Source of the DNA: Cladocopium goreaui
Lineage: Eukaryota > Sar > Dinophyceae > Suessiales > Symbiodiniaceae
Length of the DNA: 64,000 nt
Assembly: GCA_947184155.2 (NCBI GenBank)
Contig: CAMXCT020001113.1
Location: 1,421,493-1,485,492, forward strand
Reading direction: 5' to 3'
The position numbers and the translations under genes were made by a program. Numbering within the stretch: position 1 is the first letter of the stretch; the number at the start of each line of letters is the position of its first letter. A model generated the notes under the pieces. That model did not search any database. It had not been told where the DNA came from and was given only the letters and a program-made list of their open reading frames with translations. Below are positions 13,401 to 28,400 of this stretch, piece by piece.

Positions 13401-16400
13401 ATGTATGTATATATATATACAAATACATTTATATATAATACATGTATGTAATATATATATATATATATAATACACATATATTTAATATAATATAATATAA
13501 TGTCATATAATGGAATATAATATATAGTATGAATATATGATATATATATATAATATAATCAATATATACTATATGTAATAATATATATATATATATACAT
13601 ACATAATATATAATACAATATAATAAAATATCCTATATAATATACTATAAATATAGTCTATAGATATATTACAAGATATCCATTGTGGTTGCTTCGGTTT
13701 CCCCACCTGTTTTGGGTTTAAATCCCCAGGATGAAATGGTCGAGGGCGCTGATGAGGCCATGGATGAGGAGCGATGTAACCATGATTAACATTGGTTTAT
13801 GGAGTTAATACACACCATTACCCTCTGGAAAACTAACATAACTTTTAATAGGTAAATCCACTATTTCTATTGCCATTTTCAATAGCTATGTTAAATTACC
13901 AGTGGGTATATCACTCATTATATATATATACACACACACGTTAAATGGCCGGGCGGGCCAAGGAAAACCTTCCCGGAGGTAGTCCACAATACCTGTTCGT
14001 ATATTTAAAAGTCCGTATATTTAAATGTAGTTACCGTATATATTTATATGCACAACATGATATTATATACACCATGAATGGAAATTTGATGGATGAATTA
14101 TATAATACATCCTGATGTCATTATAAATTAATGAGTTATGGGTGTATATAGTGGTATATAATGGGCATGCGTTTAATGGAAATGATAATCCTTTGTTAAT
14201 ACCCATTATACATTTTGTCTCAAGGATTCATCATATGATTTGTTAAAGGATTTACATACCCATTATATCATTATAAAGATTCTTATGAATGGTTGGATGA
14301 CCATAATGCACCATCTTTCGAACATGGCACATATGATCAAAAACATGGCTTGAACATGTTCAACCAGCAAAACTTTGGGGATATTCTGAAATATGTGGAA
14401 TTAAGATAGTTGGGCAATGTTGAACCAACAAAAATGGGGGTTCAAGTGCAACAGATGGATTGTATTCAGTGGGTATATCAACTATAGAAAATCACTAGCC
14501 AACCGTTAGAATGCTGGTGTTTTTTTCGGGTAGAACATATTTATAGATCCCATTAAACCATCATAAAATCCCATTAAACCACCATTAGATCCCATTAAAC
14601 CACCATAAAATCCCATTAAACCATTTAAATTGGGATGTTGATGGCTGAAATGCTGCTGTTTTCACCATGATTTCCATGTCAAACTGAAACTGGTTGATGA
14701 TCTGATGATCCCAACTGACTAGAAAACCAGCAGGATAGGTGGAATCTAAGGATATAGCAACCCAATTCATAGAAGAAATGTTGGGATCCTGTTAAGTCTG
14801 AGGTAACCACTTCAGTATATATCTATAACATCCGTGTTTTTTTCTCTATTTGATTTTTTTCTGAACATATTTAACAATTGAGATGTTACCCCCAGATTCC
14901 GAGTAGTTTTTAGATTTACTTCCGTCATGGAACATGTATGTTTAGCATTGTTTGAAGAAGAGCTCTCATGCATGATTAATGTTTTTGTTTGAACTCATGG
15001 ACAACAAACGCCAAAAGCAAAACCAAAATACCTATATACCAACAATTGTTGTTTTTCTTGGAAGTATTGGCAGTGGATTCTCAAGAAATATGATTATGTA
15101 AGCATCGGTGTTTGCGATGTTCGCCAAAATTGGAGAGTACAATACATAGAACTTAGATAGATAGACATAACCATGTTTGCCTACAATTATTGGCAAGGGG
15201 CCCGTGTTTGCCCACCCTTGTTGACTGGATTACTAGTTTTTTTTAGTGTGATTGCTGCAGCTTTCAATTAGATTCTGAGGCCATTGTGGTCGTTGATTTC
15301 TCATGGGTTTCTCGAACATACAAAGGACAAAGGTAATTATTAGTATTACACCAATTTCTTTGATTTTCAATGAGTACAACTTATGTTATATAATTTAATA
15401 TATAGTACTTTTGGATACTTTTGGCATGGTTCTTGAACATGATATGCATGGTGTCTAAAAGCAGGGTACCCGTGGTTTATCATCAGTACATGCATTTCAT
15501 CACAGTTTGATGTATTCCCGCATGCTAGGACACACCCATATATGGAACGTTCAGACATGTTTACCAGTTCCCTGCTCCGATATTGATAATGGCAGGAGGA
15601 TGATGATGGAGGCTGTCTTGGGAATGGGATTGGCGAATTGGGAAATGGTGGTCCCAACAAAATCACATGGTTACAATACAGCTAGTTGTCAGCTCCCAAG
15701 TTCATGTGTATCATTCTAGTACATTTCACAAGGAACAATGTCAGCGAAAATTTCCGTTTCGCCACATGTTTTCCCAATCCAAGAGGCTAGGACTATTTTC
15801 GGGCTACTATGGTCTTGGGAGGCTTGGGGATAGGGAAGCTCAACACACACCATTGATCAGGATGATGAGCCAGAGGCACTTGCTTTCCAGTTCCAACCTT
15901 TCCAAATTAAGGGAAACAAAAGTTATTCCTTGGAAAGGATATAAAACTACTGTAAGTTCATTGAACACATGTTTTCCCAGTCGGTGGGGTTGAAATTGCC
16001 CTGTCCGAATCAAAATAAACATATCAACCATTTGATGATTATTCACGCCCCTGATTAATTGCTTATCCGATTATCATTGTACCACCATTCAATTTCAAAC
16101 ATGAATTTTATTTTCCATTATATGGGATGTCATCCTTCCCATTGACGAACTCCATCATTTTTCAAGATGGTTATTGCACCGCCTTCCATTAATCACTATT
16201 TTTCTCAAATTCTTGAACCAGATTATTATTAACCATCATTAACCATATAATAACCATTAATATTAACCAATCTTCTGTGAACCCCTCGGCATCTGTAGGT
16301 TGGGAGATGGATCAAATCGGCGATGAAGTGGACGGAGACGAGGCATGGCAGCAGGCTTTCGCCTGGGACATGTTTTTTTTTGGTTATTACTATATTTATC

Positions 16401-19400
16401 TAGGGTAGTATTTTCCACCACTGATGTTGTATCTGTTTTTTTTGTTGTGTGTGTGCGTGTGTCTGTCTGTGTGTGTGTTTTTTCTCTGTATATACTTAAT
16501 AATACTTAATGTACCAGGTACATGAAACCCCAAGAAGGATAAGTTCAGAAGAAAACAATCCAAACACGCTAAATTCCTGACATGAGCCACTTTTGGGGCC
16601 ATTTTTCTCTGGCGTGACATCAATTTTAGATATTGTCTCCCTTGAAACTTGAAATGGTCACATTGTACAGCCCCAGAATAGTCGCTTTGAACTGCCACAC
16701 GTCTCTTAAATATATCTAGTGTTGCAGGCATGTCAACTGTTTGTTGCGATTATGTTCTGAATAAATGTTGGTGATTTCATCCCGCCAACATCAACATACA
16801 CCCCAAACAAAACCCGGGTTTAGAATTGGATTTGTGCGTTTCAAGTGCCCCTTATTGGTAGGTCATTTATGTTGTTGTGGCCATCTATATCCCCCTTTCA
16901 CCTCATTTCAGCTACTGTATATAGTTGATTAATTGTAAATCTCAATATTCGATGATAGACATCCTTTTTAATATGATCCGCGCTGGTTGTATGTGGAACG
17001 CCGCAGTGTGCCGCAGATGCACAGAGTGACAAGGCCCCAGACAGGATGTGGTATCGGCAGATGCAGTGCAATTGGCGGAGTTGCTGACCACGGAAGGAAA
17101 GAAGGAGAACAGTGTGGCACTCCTGGATCTCATTGGTTAATGTTAATTATATACTATATATAATCTATATATATATATATATCATATATCATTTATTAGT
17201 ATAATATATATTATAAATATATAGTATAGTATATATATATATATATATATATCATCCAATCTATATATATATAATATAATCTATATATCATATTGGCATT
17301 TTGCTCCATCGAGAAGAGGCACTTATTGTCGACGGCATCGGCTGTCCTATCTGCGAGTTTTGCCGGAGGATCACCGAATTGCGAGAAAGGCCGTTGTGGC
17401 ACCACAAAAAGCAGATGCCGACCCGGAATTTGACGGTTTCGGTTGTGCATAGATGGGACGATATGGGAATCTTATATTATATGTATAGATATTATATCTT
17501 TATTTTTATGTTTAAATTCATACACCATTTTTTAGCTGATATTTGCCGAACCGAAGTCTTCTAGTTTCTACATCCATGTTTGTTGTTTCAACCCCCGTTT
17601 TGTGTTTTCCGTGATCGCCATGTTGCCGAAACGAAACGTGGTCAGCCGGCGTTTCGGCATAGGATGGAGAACACCATGGCGAAGACGGCGAAGAGGACGC
17701 CGCAGCTGTTTCGGCATGGGGGATTTCACCATGGCTTAACCATCAACGAATAACATTTGGATTTTACGGTAGCTGAACATGAGATCAATTGGAATTTCAG
17801 CATCCTAAAATGGAGGTACCTACCATATATAAGACCGAAAAATAAGGGCTATGTAAGGGGATATCCCCGCAAAATATGGCCTTATATGGTACAGTAACCT
17901 CCATTTTAGGATCCTGGAATTCCCATTGATGGGAGTGTATTTGTGAATTTTCCCGGGAAGTACCATATTCTTGAACCAACCGATTTTGTTTTTCTGTTTG
18001 TACGGTCTCAGACACTTGATTAGTTGGGATTTGCACCAAAATAGGGGCTAATGTTAAACAACAACACATTGGGGGAGGGATGTTTGTGGTATGGTTGCCG
18101 CAGACTGGCCGACGAAACCCGAAAAGAATGATGGGCGAACCTTTCTGATGTATCCCGACTCGTGGCGCAGTTTTTGGGTCTCCTCTGTCAGACAGCCTGT
18201 CTTGAACAATGTAAACTGGACCTACTGTGGATGGTTGAGAAATCCGATAAACCAGTTGATAGGTGGTAAACATCCCATGATTTATATAAGTATATCTATA
18301 GGGTTTCAACATGTTTCAACCATCCTGTTGGTGGTTTATCGGATGTCGCAACCATCCACCTTTTTTGTTTGGGAAGATTTGAATCCTGGGGGATGATGAA
18401 TCCCAGTTTTTGATAGTTTTTCCAGTTAGCATCCCCTCAAAGTTCGAGATCGCCCATCAGAACACCAGGCATTTATCTGTTCGTTTTAAGTGTTTGAAAC
18501 TATAGAATCGAAGGAACGTGTGCATACCTGGGCTCTCAAATTATAAACAAAACAAAACTGGCACACAAGACTAAAGACTCCGTCCTTTTACGCACAAATT
18601 GTGATACCTTGATCTATTAGCCTATATTCAAGTTGGAGGGTGAGGGTACAGATGCAAGTTTCTGTGCCTTCGGTGAGGATGGAGATGAAGATGATGACGC
18701 AGAGTATGACGATGAAGACGAAGAGGCGGTTGCGTGTGGACGTTGCACAAAACGGATGAGTAGTTCAGTTGTTGTGCCCTCCATGTGGACAGATTCCATG
18801 TGCCAGTAGGGTTGCAAGTTATAAATCTCAGCTAGAAGGTCAATTCTAGGCGAACAATCAGAAAGTTGGATCTTGTACCAGTAAACAGTAAACATGTAAA
18901 CATTACCACGGTGGGGCCCTCACCGGAAGATTGACCAAACAAATGGTTTAGTGATGGGATATTTGTGACCCCAAGTGTGGGTTCAAGACTCTGGGAACAA
19001 CAGATGCTCAGATGTTGGTCAGGTTTTTTTGGGATGGAACGTTCATTTTCCAACATGTTTTATCGTTTCCCCCATTGTCTTGGTTACGTTTCATTCTTTA
19101 TTGACGAACTCCGCATGACACGTACTCAGGTGCTATCATTCTTAAGGTCATTGCCCAACTTGAAAGCACCTTTGATGGTTAAAATCCCCTGCTAAACATC
19201 CCTCCCAAAACATTAAAGACCCAGTTCATGATGCTTGAATATGAGAATTGAGTTCCATGTTTACAATTCTACCTCATTCCAACCAACAAAGCAAATGGCT
19301 TTGTTTGACATTGGGGCAACCGCCCAATTGAAAAAGGGCTAATTTTTAGATCATCAAAGCATCTTGCAGCATGTTTTTTCCATTGAACAGTGCCATTGTC

Positions 19401-22400
19401 GGGTTGAGCCACTTTCGCCAGGAACTTCCACAGGATGGTGCCCCTCTGTTATAAGTTGGATAGTTGGTCTATAAACCCCATTAACTAGTTCGTTAATACC
19501 ATAAACATCTATAAACCATAGAATTCAGCCACTTTTGTTCGGCACCTTAGCACGCCATCGAACTGGGGGCCCCATCCAGGTCCTCTCCCCGGGCCACGCC
19601 GCGTCGAGGATTTCGAGGGGGACGCGGGGGACTTTGGCGACGGCCACGGCATGGCCACCTCGGTGGTCTTGGTGAACGAGCTGCGGGATCAGCTCTTTGG
19701 GGATAACCCGCAGGTGCCGTGGAGGGAAGGAATTTCCGGAATGGAATGGGGGAGGAATTATACTACCGTAGTATATATAATATTATTATATATACATAAT
19801 TATACATATACATATGTTTTTAATATGCTGTCAATCAAATAATCTGGTTTTATGGGGAATATACGGGAACATCAGTGAATCCCAACATATATAAGCTAAC
19901 GACTACATAGTCAGGGCTGCAGAAACGGGATTAACTTGCTGTTCTATGGTTAACTTGTGTTTATAGGGAATATAACTTAATACAACTATACTTAATTCCA
20001 ACTCAATAGTTAATGACTACCTGGGGGTGCAGAACTGCTAGAAAAAATGGATATCACCATGGTGAGTTCACCTCCACAAGTTTGGATGTGGAGCCCCGAA
20101 AAAAAGGGTACCACTTGCAACTAGAACTGCACCCCCAATTATATGTTCTTTATAGTTTTTGTCTTCAGGTTCTGACTATCAGGGTGTGGTTATCTTGAAT
20201 TTTGACAGTTGGCTTGTTTGAGAAGGCTGGGATGCTGCACTTGTTTGGGATACTGGGATACTGTAGCTTGGTAAGGGATACCTGCGTTTTTTTGTGGTGG
20301 TTTAGTTGGGGTGAGAAACAACTCTCCCAGCTCCATCCGTTGTTTTGAATTGTATTTCGAGTGGTTGAATCTATTCCTATTCTTGTGGCTTTTTATGTTT
20401 GTTTGCGTTTGTGAATACTTACGAAACCATGTGAACGGGGGGATGTACATCTATTTACCAAGTGTTTGGAGAGAAAGGCAAGAGCACCAGCGTTTTGACA
20501 CATACTCCCCATGTGTTGTCTCAAAAATTGGTAACCCAACTGTCCCATGGTTTCTTATATATGTTTTCAAGATATATACATATCCCACGTTTTGACCCAT
20601 ACAAAAATACCCAAAGGTGCTTTGTCCCTTTTAGTCTCCTTTGCCCAGGTCCTGCAGAATGCTTTCCACGTGTCAGGGCCCTAGATCGAACATGGCGATG
20701 GTGCAGTTTTTGAAGCACTTCGAATGTTTGATCAGCAACTCCAACATGTTAAAAAACATTGTAAATCAGATCATGAACAAACTATAACAACATTTGTGTT
20801 GTGGGATTCCCACATAGCATTACCACACTCATCAACCAGTCTTCCAGGGTATGATAGTGAGCCCGCCCTGTATGACATCACTAGCACATGTTCTTGTATA
20901 GTAACCCCCAAAAAAAGATAGAACAGGTTCAACTCATCACAAATCACATTTTTTTTAGGTTGATGTTACCAAATTATATCTTGTTTTTTTCCTGAATGCT
21001 ATAGCTATCATGTTTGAACTTTGCATAGGAGTCACAAGCAATCCTGTTTTCATTCACATTTCCTGAAATATACATTAAAACACAAATATACACATATACA
21101 TGTTTGTATTATATATACACATATACATTTATATGTGCATATGTAAGCATCATATATATATATACCTACATATATGTATATATAATTACTTATACATATA
21201 TATATATATTCCCCACACATATGATTATGCACACATATATTATATTATATGTCATATATATATATATATTTGAACATATATATATATATGTATATACACT
21301 GCACACATGTAATTATTCATATATTGTATTGGATGTATGATCTATAAATATGTATATATATATGATAAATATGAACATATAAATATATACTATATTATTT
21401 ATTTATATATATATACACATATGCATATGATGTGTTCATGATGTCTGCCAGGTTCGACCAGGGTACTGGACCTCGCCTCGATGAAGGGATGACCTTCCGA
21501 GTGCCGTGCACAGCGAGCTGGGTGTCGATATATGGTGATACCCTCTGGTAAACATACAAAAAGCTATGGAAAATTGCCCATGTATAGTGGATTTACCTAT
21601 TAAAAAATGGTGATTTTATATAGTTATGTTAGTTTACCAGAGGGTATAAGTATATTAGGATATGGTGATAAATCAATATGGTGATACAAATTGTTTATCA
21701 TCCCATATCCTAAAATTATGGTTATATGATGCTACATTCCTTTGCTGGTATTCCCTATAAGTATGGTGATAATATCTAATCACCATATTAACATTCCATA
21801 ATAATCACTAAATAGGTAATATCTAATACATATATATATATACATATGGTAGTTATTATTATTATCAACGTATAGAGATATAATATATTCCTAAACGTAT
21901 GGTGATAATAATAATAATGATAATATATTCCCGACTTTGTAATTCATCTGACTTAGGTGATCTTAGGTAATAATCATTGGAATATAGCAATATATTCCCT
22001 ACTTGCAGTTTATCTGACTTAGTAAGTGGTGCACTATTCACCCCAGTAGATTAAGTGGATTAACCCTTATCCCACGTATCACTAGAATTACAAACCAATT
22101 ACTAAGTGAGATGATCCACCAGGGTGATGAAATGGGATGAGAAACTAAGCTGATGAACATTTTTGGGATGAGATGATCTATGATCCACACATTTAAGGAA
22201 TCCACAATCATTATATAGTTCTGTTAAAATAATAGGAATTAAATCTCATCCCATATTCCTATGATAGATCATTAATTCATTCCTATGATCCACAACTAAG
22301 CTGGTAAGCATAGGAATTGGGATAAACTGGGATGAGAAAGGAGGTTCAATGGGATTGAACCAGACTTAAGCTACAAACATGGTGACTTGATAGGATTTAA

Positions 22401-25400
22401 TGGTGATGTACTGGGATATGCGTGAGCATTGATTATATATATATATATAGTTATATATATAATTATATATGTATATAACTATATATATAGTTATATATAA
22501 TTATATATAGTTATATATAATTAATATTAATATATATATATATATGAATATATATATATATATGAATATATATATATGTTCTCAATAGCCTTTGGTAATG
22601 ACCAGGGTTGGCTATGGAAAGTCACCATGTCACCATGTTTAAAAGGTGTTCCAGATATACCATAGCTATGTTAGTTTGCTGGAGGGTAATTTCTTACTGT
22701 TTGGCATGGAAGAATACCATGACCTCCCTTGATCAAACTGTAGCCAGTCCAGAAGTGACTGCATGATTCACATGATTGATGTTCTTGATTGCCCTTCTGA
22801 TGGGAATCATCATAGTGCCTAGGAAAGAACATATTATGAATTATGATGGTCATCGTCGTCAACATGTTGATCATCATACAAAGTGACATAATATGTAATA
22901 GTAATACGACAATCATTATCGTAAAATCTACTATAGAAATCCCAGGCAATCCTCAAACCAAATTATAGTGATCAATTAAACCTGTTCTAATGTTGGGGTT
23001 AAGGATCACTATAACTTGATCTATAATTATAGTGATCAATTAAACCTAATTGTTCATTATATGTTCTATCCTTTTTTTTAATGTTGGGGTTACTATACAT
23101 ACCCATCCGGTTGGGCGCCGAGGTGGACATCGATTTGGGAGATGGCGGAGTCGCAGAGACCCAGCTGTCATGAGCTGTCCTACCTTGGGTTTATCACTAG
23201 CTTAGACCATTCATAAGCTATACAATATCGATTAATACCCATCAATAACATCCATTAACCTTAGTTTAACTTGGTTGTATCATGGGTTATTGATGGTTAT
23301 TGATGGTTATATATGTTTGGCTGAACTAGGGTTTATGGTGGTTTTTTATGTGGTTAACAACTAATACCCCTTTCATCTAAGTATAGGTACTTCAGTGCAC
23401 CCATCCCATGAATCGAAAGTGGGTTAGTAACTGGACTAACGCTACTTGTTCTGCTGAATTCTGCTGGTGGGCTGGACAATCCACTGTACAACTAGCTTAA
23501 CTAGGGTATGGTCAGTCAGGAAGCAACCAATCATTTTTAGAGATCTAATCAATGGGGTCTAATAGGGATATATATATATATATGATATAACTAACAACTA
23601 ACAATAACAATTCTTGGGAAGTATAATTCATGACATATCTACCCAGTTGCCCAGTTGTGCCGTTTAGACTTACTCTTCAGTTGTTGGTTTACAGAGTTTA
23701 TAACTAGGCCGTCGGATGAGTGTTCCAGTCGGTGGATAGCCACAATGAACAAGAGCTGTAGATGAATCGACCTGTAGAACAGATACAGTAGATTGCCTTT
23801 GGACAATTTTGGCATTTTCCAAGTGTTCTATTCCGGTCCTGCTTAGCCAGAGCTATGCGGTTTTCTATCACTGCGGTCATGACCACTAGACACCAAGCCT
23901 ACTTGCTTCACCTTTCTATTCTATCCTTTGGTTCGTCTGGTTTAAATGTGTTTTCTTGCCAGGCTATCAGATGGCGGTGATGGTAGCAGTGTAATTTTCA
24001 GGCTCACATGTTCCTCCAATCAGTCAGAGATACTTCAGTTGGGCTGCACAGGCGCATCCAGTTCGATCGACACGGCTCTTGAAACTTTCCTGTGAGCTAA
24101 CAAAGGTTCAGCAGCTCTTCGCTACCCAGACCGCATGTTTCGAAACCGAGACTTCAGCCTTTTTCTTGCCTTCACTTCAAGGCTTTTGCTACATCTACAA
24201 TATATCGTTTTTTTCCTTACAGTGGCACGCCGTTGGCTGTTCTTGTGGCATCTGGCAACATTTTTGGCCCCAGCATGATTTGATGCTCCAAATCTCCCAT
24301 GGTTTCTTCATGTGTTGGCAATCTCCGGTGGTGGATGTAATCTCCAAAATCCAGTGAATATGTGAGTTGTTTTTCCCAATGCGATAACCTTACTGGTGCG
24401 TGCTAAACGTAGGATGGTTGGATGGGTTGCTGGGGGTTGAGATGATGAAATGGATTTAGTGAGCCCGTGGATCATTCCCGAAAATTATGAAAAGTTCCCG
24501 TAAAAAAACGCACCAGTAAGTATAACAAAACCATACAAAACCATACATAAAACCCATGGGATTTGCTGATCCTTTCAATCCCTCCTACAATGTGGTACCC
24601 CCAAGATAGCTAAGTTGGGTTATAAACCCCATTAACTATAGTTATTTGCCTACCATAAACCCTAGTTATTGGAGTTATGAGTTATGTGCACCAACTTAGC
24701 TATCGAACGGGGGCCCCACCTTGTAGAACCCTTCGGAACGGAACTCAAAAAATCAGCAGGTCATGACGGCTGGACCTCGCGGGGCTCAGTGCCTTGGATT
24801 TGATTTTTCGAACGTCTGCTGGAAGGGTAGATGACATCATGGCTATGGCAAAAATAAAAAATGGGAAGAGAGAGAGAGAGATATATATATATATATAATA
24901 CATATATATATATATACAATCTGAATGGCTAAACAATATTTATATAATGGGTATACATATACATTCATACAATCGACTTGTCCTTCCTCTCGGAAAAAAT
25001 ATTAGTTTAACATGTAAAAGAACTCGATATGACGTACAGTAAGTGATACGCAACTTAGAATGAGGAGTAATAAGCGGCGGAAACAATTACCCAGTCACTT
25101 GACCCATACTCATTTGCAATCATTTGCATTTTTTTTTAATTTCTTGTGCATCATTATGCACCCATATGCACCCCAATTTTGGGACCGTGTCAGTTGCTGT
25201 TTCAGCAAGCGTTTCTGGGTTGTTCCCAAGAATGACTCGAGCCAGGCCATTCTTGCGATGTTTCTCCAAAAAATGGGCACCCTACAACCAGTGGATCCCT
25301 TTCAAAGATAACCAATCCCTATGGCTCCAATGTGCACAAATACGGTCAACATTGTCAACATTCCAATGTAAGCTTCTAAAGGCATTCTAAAGGCTACATT

Positions 25401-28400
25401 TCTATGTAGCTGATATTTGCTGACATGGAGCGATAGGGAATGTTGTATCATCTCGGGCTCCGAAGTGAAATTTGTGTCAAATGATCTCCAACTGAGGTTG
25501 CGGCGGATGCAAATGCCTCGTGGGGCTTCCGATTTTGCAGCGGCGGTTGGGAAACGTTCAAGAAGATGTATGCATTGAGTATCGAAAATATATTAAACAT
25601 ATTTAAACATATTCCCAGATTTCAGAAAATCTGGATTGTCAATGGATTGGTTTAAGGTAATTTTTACAGGAAAGCGCCATAAAAATATGACATAAAATCG
25701 ATGGTTTCCTACGGATTTTCTAAACCAATCCATTGCGATTGGATCTGAGGAAATTTACAGGCACCACAACATGTTTGAAAATGATTAGCCTCCAGTATCC
25801 GACAGTCTTCGGTTTCTACCCTCCGGTCATTTGATACATCGCTACAAATAAATATATCCCATAGGATCCATGTCTGCTATCCGACAGTCTTCGGTTTCTA
25901 CCCTCCGGTCATTTGATACATCGCTACAAATAAATATATTCCATAGGATCCATGTATGCTATATATGGTAGCATGGATCCCACCAATATACCCCAGTCAT
26001 GTTAACATATATACCAGCACCATGGATCCTATGGGTATAGTATACATATATATATATATATATCATATATATATATATATAGTATACATATATATATATA
26101 TTATAGATGAACCAATTGATGAAACCATCAACAGAAGGTAAAAGCCTGAAAATGGATTTGCCCATGACATGGTTGCCATTGGGCCGAGGTTTGAGGCCGC
26201 CGCAGGGCACAGCCGTCACTCGGCCTCGGTTTGGGCTGATCTAATGGGATGGGTTGGACCGATAGTAAAATGGTGCTTAAATGGTGATCTAATGGTGATT
26301 TTGTGATCTTTTTCATGGCAATATAATAGGGGATAACATGGATAAATGATGAAAACTGGTGGTATTTCTTCATGAAACAGATAGAAAATGGCAATCTATC
26401 GAAGCAAGATTGAGATTTGTTGACGGACTTTTGATGGCATACTGGGTGATTGTAGTTGGATATAATTAATGGGATACATAAGCTGCAACAAGGTGGGATT
26501 TACAGAAACAATTGAACCAGCCAAATGTTGAGCATTTCTTGATTTGGATTTAATCAACAGAATGGGGGAGAACCATGTTGTGTATATATATATATATAAT
26601 TATATATATATATAGGTAAGCCTCAGAATGGTTGATACCCCAAGGTTACCATTTTGAAGGTAAACATGATGGTACATCATGGGATGAAGGTGTTTCCAAG
26701 TCTCAAGGAACCACATCTTATTCCTACCATCCAAAGGGTTATTAGTCTTGCCTGTATCGTGTGGCGATATTCAAGGGAGCTGGAGATAAGAGTATAATAC
26801 ATATACCCCCTGGTAAACTAACATAGCTATGGAAAATCAACATTTATAATGGGAAAATCCACTATAAATGGCCATTTTCAATAGCTATGTTAAATTACCA
26901 GAGGGTATAATATATATATATATGATTATACATATACTCATACATATTATGTATAATATATATACTGTATATATACCTGCACCAGGGTGCCCACTTCGAA
27001 AAAGTGAGACATTCACATCATCCGAATCCCCGGCACCACTTGGCGGGTTGGTCCCAGTCTGGCGACCTCGTTGGCCCCATTGTGAGGTATGTGTTTGGTT
27101 CCCATTATGTCCCATTGAATATAAATGGGTATGGATCTTATGGATCAATACCTATTAATACCATTTTTAGGGGGATGAACATCCATTTACCAGCTATTTT
27201 GATGTTCACCAGGGGTACAAGGTTTTGACATACTGCCAAATCCCCATGGGTCATTTCTCAGGAATAGAACATACTTGAAACCAGCAGCTGTTGTTTCCAT
27301 CTGTGGGCAGTTATTTAAACGTCTCCAATCGCGCCGTGGGGCGCCTCCTCTAGCGCCTGAGCGAAGGGTTCTTATAAATGACAATGAGAGATATGAAACT
27401 ATGTGGTTCATAGATACATGTCATATGAGTCACATCTCACATAATCTACAGACACAACACACATACACGATCTCACCTATTCTCTCTCTCTCTCTCTTGA
27501 TTTTTCTCTACACTCATTTTTTCTCTACTCCCTATCTGTCTTTAGGCGCAGGGACCGTGCTAACGAGAAAGTTGGTGATCATCCAGATATTTGGATCCCA
27601 TCCCCCTACTAGTGAATACCTGCTCGAAGCCCTGGTTTAGTATTGGATCAATTCATGTTTGGGGCCCGTATGGGTTAGTATTATAGTATATTCCATATGG
27701 CATATTAGATTAGTAGGCAAAGGGATTGAGGATTGTTTGATCATGATTATCACTCAATTGTTCCATTACTACCCCATGATTCCTCAAAATAGTCGTTTGA
27801 AAACAGATTTCGAAATGGTTAAGTCAAGCCATGGTCTGTGGTTGGTCAGAAATTATTGTTAATATCACCATCACACCTCCATGAATATCCCACTAAATCA
27901 TCAAAGAGATTGATAGACCCCCATGACTTTGATGGTTGTTTCATCCCCCTGGGTAAATTATAATAACGACCTCACTGTTCTCCCTCACTGGAATCATGTG
28001 TTAGGATTCGGGAAATCATCCCAAAATGGCCCAACTATTCAGGTTAGTGAAATATGATAATTTACCCAGACAATATATACATATACATATGTTTTTAATA
28101 TGCTGTTTGATAAGCTCCCATGACTTTGATGGTTGTTTCATCTCTTATCCATCAAATACTTGCACTATTAACCACCATCAATATGGGTTTGTTCACGTCG
28201 CCGCCTCCTGGAGTATCGAAAATCCAGAATTTCTGCATGACCTGGAAGCTGGTGCAGTTACTGAGGGTGTTACTGTTACAACAAGAGGCAGAAGAAACAA
28301 TGGTGATTTCATGGGGATACACTGGGATATATGATGTTTAATGGGGATATATATATATATACCAACATCCAAAACTTTGTGGCTGCTGTAGAACGCAAAA

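Noticed and set aside
16442-16490. CRISPR-like or regulatory array in the TGTGTG run
   Set aside because: Simple TG/CTGT microsatellite; no spacers, no repeat-spacer pattern anywhere in the window.
18091-18396. 101-codon + frame
   Set aside because: It largely overlaps the family H inverted-repeat element and has no recognised domain.
24727-24826. Exon NPSERNSKNQQVMTAGPRGA... after the family G element
   Set aside because: The G element's TTGTAG end could be an acceptor, but the outgoing phase does not match the next candidate exon and all splice options are weak.
27310-27370. GC-rich patch (TCCAATCGCGCCGTGGGGCG) as an exon
   Set aside because: The + frames do not give a phase-compatible exon; the minus frame RSGARGGAPRRDWRRL is compositional.
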